From Chloroflexi bacterium TSY (GTDB lineage: Bacteria; Chloroflexota; Anaerolineae; Caldilineales; Caldilineaceae): a stretch of 64,000 bases of DNA. The translations under genes were made by a program, and so were the position numbers. Positions 1 to 9,783 of this stretch are shown one piece after another (position 1 is the stretch's first letter; the number at the start of each line of letters is the position of its first letter). Under the pieces are notes generated by a model that did not search any database, was not told where the DNA came from, and saw only the letters and a program-made list of their open reading frames with translations. Location: the NCBI GenBank assembly GCA_019217005.1, contig JAHBNG010000026.1:83224-147223 (forward strand). Reading direction: 5' to 3'.

Positions 1-1589
1 CAAGTTTGGCTGGCCCCAAGCGACCGCAAGACCGCATTGTGCTGAACAATTTAAAGCAAGAGTGGGACGCCATGCTGACCGCTCCCGTTGGACCCAAAGG
101 ATTTGGTCTGGAAAAGGGGGAAGTAGAAAGCGCTGTAACAATTGAAGAGAATGGACGCACATATAAGATGACCCACGGTCACGTTGTGATTGCGGCCATT
201 ACGTCTTGCACCAATACCAGCAATCCAAGTGTGATGATTGGAGCCGGCCTGATTGCTAAGAAAGCTGTTGAACGGGGTTTAGATGTCAAACCGTGGGTGA
301 AGACCAGCTTAGCTCCTGGGAGTCAGGTCGTCACTCGATATCTAGAGGAGAGCGGCCTTGTTCCTTATTTGGAGGCTCTCAATTTTCATACCGTCGGGTA
401 TGGATGCACAACGTGCATTGGAAACAGCGGTCCGTTACCCGAGCATATAAGCAATGCCATTCAAGAGGGAGATCTGATTGCCTCCGCCGTCCTGTCAGGG
501 AATCGAAATTTTGAAGGACGTGTGAATCCTCATACACGGGCAAATTTCTTGGCCTCACCCCCTCTCGTGGTTGCATTTGCGATTGCTGGCACGACAAACA
601 TTGATGTGGAAACCGATCCCCTCGGCAACGACCCAAATGGCGATCCTGTTTATTTACGCGATATTTGGCCTTCACAAGAAGAAGTGCAAAGTGCAATTCG
701 ACGCAGCCTCAAGCCAGAGATGTATCGCGAGCAGTATAGCAATGTATTTGATGGAAACGAACGGTTTAATGAAGTTCCCGTAACAGGTAGTGAGTTATAT
801 GATTGGAATCCCGATAGCACCTATGTCCATGAACCATCGTTCTTTATCGGTGTGACGCCAGAAGTACCATCTGTGCAGCCAATTATCGGTGCTCGCTGTC
901 TGGCTGTGATGCCAAATAGTACCACCACGGACCACATCAGTCCGGCAGGTGCCATCGCAAAAGATAGCCCAGCTGCCCAATATTTAGAGAGCCATGGCGT
1001 AGAGCGACGAGACTGGAATTCGTATGGCAGCCGCCGCGGAAACCATGAAGTGATGATGCGTGGCACATTTGCAAATATCCGCATTAAGAATCAGATGTTG
1101 GATGGACAAGAAGGTGGACTAACGGTCTATATCCCTGACAACGAAGAGATGACAATTTATGATGCTGCAATGAAATATCGGCAGGACGGAACGCCGCTGA
1201 TTGTTCTTGCTGGCAAAGAATATGGTACCGGATCCAGTCGGGATTGGGCAGCCAAAGGACCACAGCTACAGGGTGTTCGTGCTGCGATTGCTGAGAGTTT
1301 TGAACGGATTCATCGCAGTAACCTGGTCGGAATGGGTATTTTGCCCTTGCAATTTGCCGAAGGCGAAGGCGTCATCTCTCTAGGCTTGAGTGGTTTTGAA
1401 ACATTTGACATTCTTGGCCTAACAAATGAAATGGTTCCGGGTCAAGAATATACCGTACGAGCAACGGCGGAAAATGGGGCGGTTTCGGAATTTCGTGTAA
1501 TCAGTCGGATTGACACACCAGTCGAGGTGAATTACTATAAAAACGGCGGTATTCTGCACACAGTCTTGCGACGTTTGGCAAGTGAATAG
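1..1589 (+). CDS. acnA: Aconitate hydratase A, C-terminal part (5' end outside window)
   Basis: This is the C-terminal 528 residues of a TCA-cycle aconitase, which interconverts citrate and isocitrate through a [4Fe-4S] cluster. The frame is open from base 3 and begins inside the family motif SLAGPKRPQDR, so the TTG near base 6 is not a true start. The cluster cysteines are visible in ITSCTNTSNP and GYGCTTCIGNSGP. The swivel domain follows, with GTGSSRDWAAKG and ESFERIHRSNLVGMG. The protein ends in the usual VLRRLA. The oligoendopeptidase gene starts 27 bases downstream on the same strand. The family call is secure; only the N-terminal third is missing because of the window edge. Confidence 0.97.
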   Translation, partial: SLAGPKRPQDRIVLNNLKQEWDAMLTAPVGPKGFGLEKGEVESAVTIEENGRTYKMTHGHVVIAAITSCTNTSNPSVMIGAGLIAKKAVERGLDVKPWVKTSLAPGSQVVTRYLEESGLVPYLEALNFHTVGYGCTTCIGNSGPLPEHISNAIQEGDLIASAVLSGNRNFEGRVNPHTRANFLASPPLVVAFAIAGTTNIDVETDPLGNDPNGDPVYLRDIWPSQEEVQSAIRRSLKPEMYREQYSNVFDGNERFNEVPVTGSELYDWNPDSTYVHEPSFFIGVTPEVPSVQPIIGARCLAVMPNSTTTDHISPAGAIAKDSPAAQYLESHGVERRDWNSYGSRRGNHEVMMRGTFANIRIKNQMLDGQEGGLTVYIPDNEEMTIYDAAMKYRQDGTPLIVLAGKEYGTGSSRDWAAKGPQLQGVRAAIAESFERIHRSNLVGMGILPLQFAEGEGVISLGLSGFETFDILGLTNEMVPGQEYTVRATAENGAVSEFRVISRIDTPVEVNYYKNGGILHTVLRRLASE

Positions 1590-1615
1590 AGAATAAATAA
1601 GGAATCATTGATGCT

Positions 1616-3418
1616 ATGACAAGCACAGTCCTAGAAATAACACGTGAGTATGAATTGTCCGGTTGGGATTTATCCGATCTTTTGGCCGACCCAACTGAAG
1701 AGGTGATTGGCGAGAAACTGGATACTTTGGAAGAAGCTGTGGATGCATTGGTCGCCAAGCGCGAGTTTCTTGACCCAGCCATGTCGCCTGATGATCTACT
1801 GCATATCGTGAAAGAGTATGAGGATATTGTCGAGAAGCTCTACGTACTCTTTGCCTATGGCAATCTTTGGTTTTCTTCCGATACCCAATCGAATGATGCA
1901 ATTACATATCGCAACCGGATGCAGCAAAAGCTAACAGAGATGCAGAATCGATTGCTTTTCTTTGATCTTTGGTGGAAAGAATTAGATGTTGATCAAGCAT
2001 CTGCTCTCATGCCCCAAGATGATGACGCCGCAGATTACCGTCATTATTTGGCCGATTTGCGTCGGACGAAACCTTTTACTTTGGACGAAAAATCGGAACA
2101 GATCATCAATATTAAGGACAGCAATGGGGCTAGTGCACTGACAACTCTCTATTCTATGCTCACCAATCGGTTAGAGTTCCGAATAGAAGTGAATGGTGAA
2201 GAAAAATTTCTGTCTCGTGATGAACTCATGTCCTACGCATTTTCCCCTGACTCGACATTGCGTGCCGCTGCTTATCAAGAGCTATATAATGTTTATGCCA
2301 ATGAAGCGAATATTCTTGCCCAAATCTATGTCAATCGGGTGCGGGATTGGTATAACGAAAATGTGGAATTACGTAAATTTGATTCGCCCATTGCCGTGCG
2401 TAATGTGGCAAATGATATTCCTGATGCGGCAGTCGAAGCATTATTAGAGGTTGCACAACGAAACACGTCAGTCTTTCAACGATATTTTAGGCTGAAAGCA
2501 AAATGGTTGGGTGTAGAGAAATTGCGACGCTATGATATTTACGCACCATTGGCAGAATCAGATCGCGAGATTCTCTATTCAGATGCCGTAAGGATGGTCT
2601 TAGAGACATTCGACCATTTTCATCCACAGGTTAGCCAACATGCCCGTCGTGTCTTTGATGAGCGGCATATTGATGGCGAGGTACGAAAAGGAAAACGTGG
2701 TGGAGCTTTTTGTGCCACAGTTTTGCCAAGCCAAACGCCATGGGTCTTGATGAACTATACAAATAAGGTACGAGATGTCGCCACACTCGCTCATGAGTTG
2801 GGACACGCAATTCATAGTATGATGGCCGAACATCATTCCGTGTTAACCCAACATGCAACCCTGCCTTTGGCCGAGACGGCTTCCGTTTTTGCTGAAATGC
2901 TGTTGACAGATCGTTTACTAGACGAGGAACAAGATCCTTTAGCAAAACGTGAGTTGCTTGCAGCCGCTGTTGATGACATGTATGGTACAGTGATGCGGCA
3001 GGCATATTTCGTCAAATTTGAATTGACTGCACACGAGGCGATTCTGAACAACAAATCGCCTGATGAACTGCATCAGCTTTATTTGGAAAACCTACATGAG
3101 CAATTTGGAGATAGTTTAGAGATCTCCAGTGAGTTTCGGTATGAGTGGGTCAGCATTCCTCATATTTACCACACTCCTTTCTATTGTTATGCATATAGTT
3201 TTGGGCAGCTGCTTGTTCTTTCACTCTATCGTCGTTTCCAACAGCAGGGTGATAGCTTTAAGCCTGATTATTTGAAGATGCTTTCTTATGGTGGCTCCGC
3301 ACGCCCTGAACAAATCTTAAACGAAGTCGATATTGACATGACCGAACATGCATTTTGGCAAGGCGGTTTTGATGTGATTCGTGATATGATCGATGAACTA
3401 GAATCGATTGATGTATAG
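1616..3418 (+). CDS. pepF: Oligoendopeptidase F family zinc metallopeptidase (M3)
   Basis: A 600-residue cytoplasmic M3 metallopeptidase that cleaves short peptides. The zinc site HELGH lies at about residues 393-397 with a downstream glutamate in ETASVFAEM near residue 420, which is the M3 arrangement. The preceding domain is helical, as in the PepF/M3B group, and the length is normal for the family. The ATG at 1616 is preceded by an AAGGA-like site; an ATG five bases earlier is out of frame. It lies 27 bases after aconitase and could be cotranscribed with it. No signal peptide is seen. Confidence 0.95.
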   Translation: MTSTVLEITREYELSGWDLSDLLADPTEEVIGEKLDTLEEAVDALVAKREFLDPAMSPDDLLHIVKEYEDIVEKLYVLFAYGNLWFSSDTQSNDAITYRNRMQQKLTEMQNRLLFFDLWWKELDVDQASALMPQDDDAADYRHYLADLRRTKPFTLDEKSEQIINIKDSNGASALTTLYSMLTNRLEFRIEVNGEEKFLSRDELMSYAFSPDSTLRAAAYQELYNVYANEANILAQIYVNRVRDWYNENVELRKFDSPIAVRNVANDIPDAAVEALLEVAQRNTSVFQRYFRLKAKWLGVEKLRRYDIYAPLAESDREILYSDAVRMVLETFDHFHPQVSQHARRVFDERHIDGEVRKGKRGGAFCATVLPSQTPWVLMNYTNKVRDVATLAHELGHAIHSMMAEHHSVLTQHATLPLAETASVFAEMLLTDRLLDEEQDPLAKRELLAAAVDDMYGTVMRQAYFVKFELTAHEAILNNKSPDELHQLYLENLHEQFGDSLEISSEFRYEWVSIPHIYHTPFYCYAYSFGQLLVLSLYRRFQQQGDSFKPDYLKMLSYGGSARPEQILNEVDIDMTEHAFWQGGFDVIRDMIDELESIDV

Positions 3419-3439
3419 ATATTAGAGGTGCTGGTACGG

Positions 3440-3468
3440 TTGCGCATTCAGATATAATCCGCTATAAT
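3440..3468 (+). promoter_or_regulatory. Sigma70-like promoter upstream of the winged-helix regulator
   Basis: TTGCGC at 3440-3445 and a perfect TATAAT at 3463-3468 are separated by 17 bases. The site lies about 200 bases upstream of the regulator gene at 3662. The leader between them has an imperfect inverted motif (TTCAATCATT near 3613 and GATTGAATCG near 3663). Confidence 0.5.
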
Positions 3469-3661
3469 AGTTATACCTCGTTCAAAGAGATATTGGCTCC
3501 TCTTCCAAATGAGTAAACAGATGAGATATTTTCTGACAAATAGCTCATCATATACATTGGTGGTAGAAGAGTTGAGATATTATTCTTTGACACCCTCTTA
3601 GGATTCGGAGTTCAATCATTCATTGCTGGATTCCTTGCTTCGCTCGAGAACGACACGATGA

Positions 3662-4441
3662 GTGATTGAATCGTCATTCCTTAAGACAACAATAGCGATG
3701 CTCGATACAGAATCGTCAGGCCTTGACGCGCTTAAGAGTTCGGATCGTTTAAATGAGCGCGGAGAACCCATCTATATATTGTATATAGGTCGCAAGTTGG
3801 CGCTTGCCAAAAAAATACATGCAGCATTGGATGCGGAGCAAATGACCGCTGCACAGATTCGGCCGCTACACTTTGTGACCATAACAAGTCAAAAAGCCGC
3901 CACCGATTTTTTGCGCGACCCACCGCCCAACATCGTTTTGGTTGAGTTGGATAATAAATCTAGCAGTCGGGTGCGCTTTTGTGACATGTTGCGCTACCGA
4001 CTGCCCGCTGCCACGATTTTAGCCCTAAGTGCCCCCAACATCGAACGACCATTTGAATTTGACGGTGTCATTCATCTCCCGCTTGTACTGACGCAAGCAT
4101 TGGATGTTATTAATATAGGAATGAATGATACCAGACAATATCAGTTGTCCTACGGTCATATTCAACTAGACTTAGCGTCACGCAGCGTCAGTACACAGAA
4201 TGGCGTGTATCATATGACGCCTAAGCAATGTGCTTTGTTGAATATGTTAATGTTGAATCATAATCAAGTGGTTCGACGGGTTGATATTATGAAGGAGATT
4301 TGGGAGACTTCTTTTATGGATGATACGCGGACACTAGATGTACACATCCGCTGGCTGCGTGAAAGGATTGAGCCAGAACCTTCCAACCCAATTTATTTGA
4401 TGACGGTGCGAGGTGTAGGATATCGGCTTTGCCTTGAGTGA
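3662..4441 (+). CDS. OmpR/PhoB-type winged-helix regulator with degenerate receiver domain
   Basis: A 259-residue DNA-binding regulator. The C-terminal 95 residues form a trans_reg_C winged helix with MTPKQCALLNMLM, the recognition helix DDTRTLDVHIRWLR and the terminal wing VRGVGYRL. Residues 35-155 look like a receiver fold, but the position expected to hold the phosphorylated Asp reads VLVELD, with Glu in its place. The acidic pocket near the N-terminus is replaced by YILYIGRK. It is therefore likely a pseudo-receiver, acting without phosphorylation or through a partner. No histidine kinase is adjacent. The start is a GTG; an ATG at 3698 is equally possible and neither has a clear ribosome site. 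Confidence 0.85.
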   Translation: MIESSFLKTTIAMLDTESSGLDALKSSDRLNERGEPIYILYIGRKLALAKKIHAALDAEQMTAAQIRPLHFVTITSQKAATDFLRDPPPNIVLVELDNKSSSRVRFCDMLRYRLPAATILALSAPNIERPFEFDGVIHLPLVLTQALDVINIGMNDTRQYQLSYGHIQLDLASRSVSTQNGVYHMTPKQCALLNMLMLNHNQVVRRVDIMKEIWETSFMDDTRTLDVHIRWLRERIEPEPSNPIYLMTVRGVGYRLCLE

Positions 4442-4444
4442 GCA

Positions 4445-7228
4445 CTATACTTGACGTTGACTTTCGACGACATTCGGCAATCGATCGATCTTGGTCAAGA
4501 TTCGAGTGAGTTGTGCTACGTCATGAATCTCTAGCGTTGCATTGATGAGAGCCAAATTGTTTTTCTGTCCCGTAAGTGCTTCAACAAAGAGGATATTGAC
4601 TTTTTCTTCTGCGACCAGTATTGAAAAATCACGTAGCAATCCTGCACGATCGTAAGCGGATACTTGAATGTTAACTGGGTATCCATCTTGATGGTTATTT
4701 GTCCACTGAACTTCAATCAACCGATTATTTTGATTACGCTGGTAGCGAGCCGCAATGTTGGCGCAGCTTGTTCGATGAATTGTGACGCCGCGTCCACGTG
4801 TAACGTAACCAATAATGGGGTCTCCTGGCACAGGATTGCAACATCGTCCCATTTGAGTCATCATCCCCTCAAGCCCATCGACAAATATGCCTTGCCCACC
4901 AGCATAACGTTGGTCCGGTCCAAACGTGATAATATCATTGAGTTGTGTGTCGCCCTCTTTCTCCTTGCGCTCCTCTTCAAGTAGCTTTTGAGCAATGTGC
5001 TGCGAATTAACGTCTCCATAGCCTACTGCGGCAAGGAAATTGTCAGTATCTTCGTAATTGAATATCGCTGCAATCTCTTCCAACGATTTGTGAATAGCGA
5101 GTCGTCGGGTTTCTTTATCCAATACTTGCTTACCTTGGCGAATGTTATCCTCCCGATCCAGCTTTCGTAGCCAACTACGAATTTTGCTACGCGCCCGTTG
5201 GGTGGCAACATATTCCAAATTTGGGTTGAGCCAGTCCCGAATGGGTCCACCTCGTTTGGATGCAATCACCTGAACCTGTTCGCCGTTCTTAAGCTTGTAA
5301 TCTAGCGGCACAAGTTTCCCATCCACCTTTGCGCCGCGACAACGATGACCTAGCTCTGTATGGATCGAGTAGGCAAAATCAATAGGGGTTGAACCAGTGG
5401 GTAGATCAACAACTTCTCCTTGAGGGGTGAAGACGTAGACTCGGTCATTGAAGACATCTGTCTTCATGCTATCCACAAATTCGCTTGCATCGGTCACTTC
5501 TTGACGCCACTCCATCAACTGACGCAACCAGGCAATTTTGTCTTCAAATTGACGGTTGTGGCGCGTCTGCTCTTTATATCGCCAGTGAGCCGCTATCCCA
5601 TATTCGGCAATTTGGTGCATCTCGCTGGTACGAATCTGTACCTCCATCGGTCTACCATTGGCCCGGCTCAAGACCGCTGTGTGAAGGCTGCGATACATAT
5701 TGTCTTTTGGGTTGGCAATATAGTCGTCAAATTCACCTGGAATTGGTCGCCACATGCTATGTACAACGCCCAGAGCCGCATAACATTGAGCCTCAGTTTC
5801 AACAAGCACGCGGAAACCATGTACATCGTAAATTTGGTCAAAATCTACCCCTTTGCGTTGCATTTTACGCCAGATGCTGTAGATATGTTTCGGACGACCA
5901 CTGACGTCTGCACTGATTCCTTGGTTCGCTAATTCGCGCTTGAGCACCTTCTGAATCTTGTCGACCCATTTCTCTCGCTCATCTTGTCTTTGCTCCATCA
6001 CTTTGGATAGATAGCGATAGGTTTCGGGATCGAGATACTTAAAGCTGATGTCCTCTAATTGCCACTTGATTTGCCAGATTCCTAGCCGATTGGCCAAAGG
6101 GGCAAATATTTCAAGTGTTTCACGCGCAATGCGGCGTCGTTTATGGCTTTTTTGACCATCCAATGTACGCATGTTGTGCAATCGGTCGGCCAGTTTGATC
6201 AACACAACGCGTACATCATCGACCATAGCAAGAAACATTTTGCGTAGCGATTCTGCTTTCTGGTCTGCTATGCCCTGTCGCACATTGCTTAATTGATTAA
6301 TGCGCTTCAGTTTTGTCACACCATCAACCATATTGGCAACCGGTTGACCAAAGTGAGTTTCGATGTAGTCGATTCCAAACTCGGTATCTTCTGCCACATC
6401 ATGGAGAAGTCCCGCAGCCAACGTATCTGCATCCATGCGCAAGTTTGCCAGAATGCACGTTACTTCTATCGGGTGGAGTACATATGCCTCGCCGCTTTGA
6501 CGTTTCTGATTCCGATGAGCATAACTTGCTACGACATATGCCTTTAGGATCAATTCAAGTTGATTTTGGCTGTAGAGATCGGGCAGCAATCCAAACAGTT
6601 TATCCAGGGCCTCTTGTTCATCAGGCTCAGGTGCAATCCGAATGATATCAGATTCGGATTCATTTATCTGTTCGTCTTCACCATGTTGGACGGTCGACAA
6701 GACGGGAAGAGTCCTTAACGCAGCAAAGATATGTTTATTCGACACATTTGGCAGAGATACATAGGCAGAACCAGGAGGTTGCCTGCTTTCGGCCTCATCC
6801 ACCTCACGGTTATCCAGTCCATTTTTTTCTTCTGGCTCAGCTTCGGATGATTGGGTATCCATAAAGCCCAGATTGGCTTCGGAGATTTTAGGGGGATGAA
6901 GACCATTTTGTGTTGCATCATCAGAGCCGTTTGGTGATGCTGGAGGCACAAGCGGAAGAGATGCTGGAGGAATCAGAGGCTGTTTAAACTCAACTTGATT
7001 TAACTTGGACTGATCAGAATCAGGTTGATTCGCACTAGGCTGAACAAAATCTGGCTGCCTAGAGTCTGGCTGCGTAGAATCAAGCGGGAGAAATTCAACT
7101 GAACCGAACTCTGGTGCTCCCTGTGGCGGTGCGTCATCTTCCCCATTGATCTCAGGCTCAGTGCTCGATATGGATATGTAAGATATCGACTTTCCCTTAG
7201 AATGATTGGACCTTGTTCCATTCGACAT
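4445..7228 (-). CDS. relA: Bifunctional (p)ppGpp synthetase/hydrolase with long N-terminal extension
   Basis: A RelA/SpoT (Rel) enzyme of the stringent response. Its domains are the HD hydrolase (LLHDVAEDTEFG, KLADRLHNMRT), the synthetase (GRPKHIYSIWRKM, DVHGFRVLVET), TGS (VYVFTPQGEVVDLPTGSTP), a helical/zinc-finger region (GRCCNPVPGDPIIGYV) and a C-terminal ACT domain. About 200 residues precede the HD domain, with Gln-Pro-Asp/Ser-rich repeats of the form QPDSRQPDFVQPSANQPD; ordinary Rel proteins lack this. The start at 7228 has GGAG nine bases upstream and is preferred to the in-frame ATG at 7291, which has only a weak AGGA too close to it. It is the last gene of the trmD-to-miaA run on this strand. 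Confidence 0.95.
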   Translation of the reverse strand: MSNGTRSNHSKGKSISYISISSTEPEINGEDDAPPQGAPEFGSVEFLPLDSTQPDSRQPDFVQPSANQPDSDQSKLNQVEFKQPLIPPASLPLVPPASPNGSDDATQNGLHPPKISEANLGFMDTQSSEAEPEEKNGLDNREVDEAESRQPPGSAYVSLPNVSNKHIFAALRTLPVLSTVQHGEDEQINESESDIIRIAPEPDEQEALDKLFGLLPDLYSQNQLELILKAYVVASYAHRNQKRQSGEAYVLHPIEVTCILANLRMDADTLAAGLLHDVAEDTEFGIDYIETHFGQPVANMVDGVTKLKRINQLSNVRQGIADQKAESLRKMFLAMVDDVRVVLIKLADRLHNMRTLDGQKSHKRRRIARETLEIFAPLANRLGIWQIKWQLEDISFKYLDPETYRYLSKVMEQRQDEREKWVDKIQKVLKRELANQGISADVSGRPKHIYSIWRKMQRKGVDFDQIYDVHGFRVLVETEAQCYAALGVVHSMWRPIPGEFDDYIANPKDNMYRSLHTAVLSRANGRPMEVQIRTSEMHQIAEYGIAAHWRYKEQTRHNRQFEDKIAWLRQLMEWRQEVTDASEFVDSMKTDVFNDRVYVFTPQGEVVDLPTGSTPIDFAYSIHTELGHRCRGAKVDGKLVPLDYKLKNGEQVQVIASKRGGPIRDWLNPNLEYVATQRARSKIRSWLRKLDREDNIRQGKQVLDKETRRLAIHKSLEEIAAIFNYEDTDNFLAAVGYGDVNSQHIAQKLLEEERKEKEGDTQLNDIITFGPDQRYAGGQGIFVDGLEGMMTQMGRCCNPVPGDPIIGYVTRGRGVTIHRTSCANIAARYQRNQNNRLIEVQWTNNHQDGYPVNIQVSAYDRAGLLRDFSILVAEEKVNILFVEALTGQKNNLALINATLEIHDVAQLTRILTKIDRLPNVVESQRQV

Positions 7229-7371
7229 GTCTAATTCTCCAAACCAATGAACATGTCCGTTGACGAGTTGATGATTGTTCGTCAGTCTCATATTCCTACA
7301 GATTCCCTATTATAAACTGAATTGAAGACGCTGGCAACAGGCAAAAAAGCACTCGAATAATTATTAATTCA

Positions 7372-8316
7372 CTAGCCTCTTATCAAGTCAGAAATGTGTG
7401 TTACGATATCGTTCATATCTGTTTGTTCTAAATCAAACCAGACAATATTCTCCATCTTGCGAAACCAAGTATATTGATGGCGTACAAACCGATGTGTTTC
7501 AATCTTTGTCTTTTCAATTGCTTCATCCAAGGACATCTCACCGTTCAAGTAGGCACTCATCTCTCGATAGCCTAGACTTGTCATAGCAGGCGCTGTTGTT
7601 GCATAGCCTGCTTCTAAAAGGCGTCTTGTTTCGTCGAGTAATCCCCTATTGACCATCTCTTCTACCCGCTGGTCAATTCGCTGATAGAGGAGCTCTCGAG
7701 GACGGTCAAGGCCTATTTGGATCACCGGATAAGGTGGAGGTTGACTGCCTTCTAATTCTATTTTCGATTTGCCAGTTGTGATCACGATTTCTAGCGCACG
7801 AATGACGCGGCGCAAATTTTTTGGATCAATTTGAGTGGCTGTTGCTGGATCGAGGATTCTTAATCGTTGAAAAAGGGGTTTCCAGCCCTCTGTTTGTGCA
7901 ATTTCTTCTAATTCCAAACGCAGCTCTGGATTGGGCGGCACTTCTGGAATACGCAGACCTTGAACAACAGAGCGGAGATAGAGAGCAGATCCCCCAACCA
8001 AGAGTGGAATATGGTCGCGGGCATGGACAGCGTCGATTGTTTCAAATGCAAGTCGTTGATATTCCGAAACGCTCAAAGGTTCATCTGGATTGCGTATATC
8101 AAATAGATGATGTGGTGCTTGAGTTCGTTCTGCAACAGATGGTTTTGCCGTTCCAATGTCCATTGTACGGTAGACTTGGCGACTGTCGGCGCTGATCACC
8201 TCGCCATTCAAAGTTTGACACAGTTCAATGCTAAGGGATGTTTTGCCAACAGCCGTTGGACCGAGTAGGGCAATCAGTAGGGGGAGCGGGGACGATGAAG
8301 CAACCTTGTAGGACAT
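7372..8316 (-). CDS. miaA: tRNA dimethylallyltransferase
   Basis: A 314-residue MiaA, which adds dimethylallyl to A37 of tRNAs reading UNN codons. The P-loop GPTAVGKTSLS is at residues 19-29. It is followed by ISADSRQVYRTMDIGTAKP and the tRNA-contacting TSLGYREM and RQYTWFRKM-like segments (here VRHQYTWFRK). It lies four bases after yraN, which suggests a shared transcript. The length is typical of the family. Confidence 0.97.
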   Translation of the reverse strand: MSYKVASSSPLPLLIALLGPTAVGKTSLSIELCQTLNGEVISADSRQVYRTMDIGTAKPSVAERTQAPHHLFDIRNPDEPLSVSEYQRLAFETIDAVHARDHIPLLVGGSALYLRSVVQGLRIPEVPPNPELRLELEEIAQTEGWKPLFQRLRILDPATATQIDPKNLRRVIRALEIVITTGKSKIELEGSQPPPYPVIQIGLDRPRELLYQRIDQRVEEMVNRGLLDETRRLLEAGYATTAPAMTSLGYREMSAYLNGEMSLDEAIEKTKIETHRFVRHQYTWFRKMENIVWFDLEQTDMNDIVTHISDLIRG

Positions 8317-8320
8317 GAAG

Positions 8321-8716
8321 TTATCCCGTTACAGCATGGCGAATATGGTCAATGGCTTCTAATCGTCCAGCGGAATTCATCTGAATACCGACGACATCAA
8401 TCCGCCAAGGCCCAGACCATTCATGCGCTCGGACATATTCCTCAGCGACCTGACGCAACTTAGCCTGTTTCCGTGGTGTGATCGACTGAAGAGCTGTTCC
8501 AAATTGTGTTCCGCGTCGAGTGCGCACTTCGACCAAGACAAGCCAAGGAACGATATGTCCTTCATTTGCGTAATCTGGTGCGCTCTCTTGTGCAACAATG
8601 TCAAGTTCGCCGCTTGGGCAACGCCAGTTTCGGGCGAGGATTGTCAGACCATCTTCGGTTAAATACCGAACGGCTAGTGCTTCCCCAGTAGCGCCAAGTT
8701 TGCGTCGTTGATCCAT
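8321..8716 (-). CDS. yraN: UPF0102/YraN-family endonuclease-like protein
   Basis: A small restriction-endonuclease-fold protein of the UPF0102 family, function poorly known. The conserved signatures are GATGEALAVRYL, NWRCPSGELDIVA and LVLVEVRTRR; the acidic and Lys/Arg residues match the PD-(D/E)XK-like core. An upstream TTG would add 20 residues, but the ATG at 8716 gives the usual family length of about 130. It sits between rnhB and miaA, as in many bacteria. Confidence 0.9.
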   Translation of the reverse strand: MDQRRKLGATGEALAVRYLTEDGLTILARNWRCPSGELDIVAQESAPDYANEGHIVPWLVLVEVRTRRGTQFGTALQSITPRKQAKLRQVAEEYVRAHEWSGPWRIDVVGIQMNSAGRLEAIDHIRHAVTG

Positions 8717-8790
8717 GAGATTTCGTTGTGCCACATCATACCGTTGGGCTCTGTGGAGGCCATCAATGTGCTCCAATGGTCTAAATAAAA

Positions 8791-8869
8791 AAAAGCTTTC
8801 AGCTATCAGCCGTCAGCCATAGCTGGAATCGGGCCTTGTCTCGCTGCTGATTTTTATGCTTTCCTATAC
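8791..8869. repeat. Dispersed repeat, AAGCTTTCAGCTATCAGCC family, copy 1
   Basis: This intergenic segment matches 30485-30559 almost base for base over the stretch from AAGCTTTCAGCTATCAGCC to CTTTCCTATAC. No reading frame is conserved. Both copies lie in the same orientation immediately 3' of a gene boundary. Confidence 0.8.
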
Positions 8870-8922
8870 GATGAAAAACTACATGTTTATGGTTTCTACA
8901 ACCATACCTGGTATTACTTGCT

Positions 8923-9564
8923 TTAGTGATCTGAAAACAATGTTTGTTGCTTTTTGATTGGTGCAAAACTATGCCGATGTTCAGGGCAGGGGCCATGCTC
9001 TTGAATAGCCGAGAGATGGGCGGCTGTCCCATACCCTTTGTGGTTGGCAAAGCGATAGGCAGGATACTCTTTATCAAGATCTACCAATAGGGTATCACGA
9101 TATACTTTGGCAATGATAGACGCGGCCGCTACGGAAACAATACGTTGATCTGCTTTTGGTTGACTTTGTTGGGGAATGTTGAGTTGAGGTAAGCGTACCC
9201 AATCGAGGAGTAGATAATCGGGAGCGGGCTCGAGCTTGCAAATTGCGGCAGTCATAGCCAAGCGAGTTGCAACAGCAATGTTATATTTGTCGATGATCTG
9301 AGGTGTACTGATCCCAACACTCCATACCCTCGCTTCGTTGCGAATTTCGGTTGCATAATCTGTGCGTTGCAACGCAGTTAATTGCTTACTATCACGGACT
9401 TTCGTCCAGATGCCATCATAATCTGAATCTGGTGGCAAGATCACCACGGCAGCCACAACCGGACCCGCCAATGCACCACGCCCAGCTTCGTCCACTCCTG
9501 CAATAGACTGATAGCCCTCGCTCCATAGTTGGCGTTCTAAGTCCAATGTGGGGATGTTCATCAT
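8923..9564 (-). CDS. rnhB: Ribonuclease HII
   Basis: A 213-residue RNase HII that removes RNA from RNA/DNA hybrids. The catalytic block AGVDEAGRGALAGPVVAA is near the N-terminus. VRDSKQLTALQR, AAASIIAKVYRDTLL and NHKGYGTAAHLSAIQEHGPCPEHR follow; these carry the family Asp/Glu residues and the RHSFAP tail. Of the possible starts, the ATG pair at 9561-9564 fits the family better than the upstream start at 9600. Confidence 0.96.
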   Translation of the reverse strand: MMNIPTLDLERQLWSEGYQSIAGVDEAGRGALAGPVVAAVVILPPDSDYDGIWTKVRDSKQLTALQRTDYATEIRNEARVWSVGISTPQIIDKYNIAVATRLAMTAAICKLEPAPDYLLLDWVRLPQLNIPQQSQPKADQRIVSVAAASIIAKVYRDTLLVDLDKEYPAYRFANHKGYGTAAHLSAIQEHGPCPEHRHSFAPIKKQQTLFSDH

Positions 9565-9701
9565 TCTGTATAGGTAAAATGAATGATATAAAAAAAGCAT
9601 CGGTCCATATAGACCAATGCTTATAATTCTCTCTTGTAGGCTAGATGTCAGCCTCGAAACAACGATGGCCGACGTTTCTCTGGGCTATCGAGAAGTCTGA
9701 G

Positions 9702-9783
9702 TACGTATCCGAAAAGCGCCGTGTAGTTTTATACTCATTGGAGAAACTGGCTAGACTCACAATCACTTTTCCGACAGGTTCTT
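9702..9783. repeat. TATCCGAAAAG palindromic element (about 80 bp), copy 1
   Basis: An imperfect inverted repeat with ends TATCCGAAAAG and CTTTTCcGacAGGTTCT. Its inner arm GACTCACAATCACTTTT is shared with copies at 29316, 50734, 57171 and 63568. It abuts the rplS stop codon. Confidence 0.8.
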
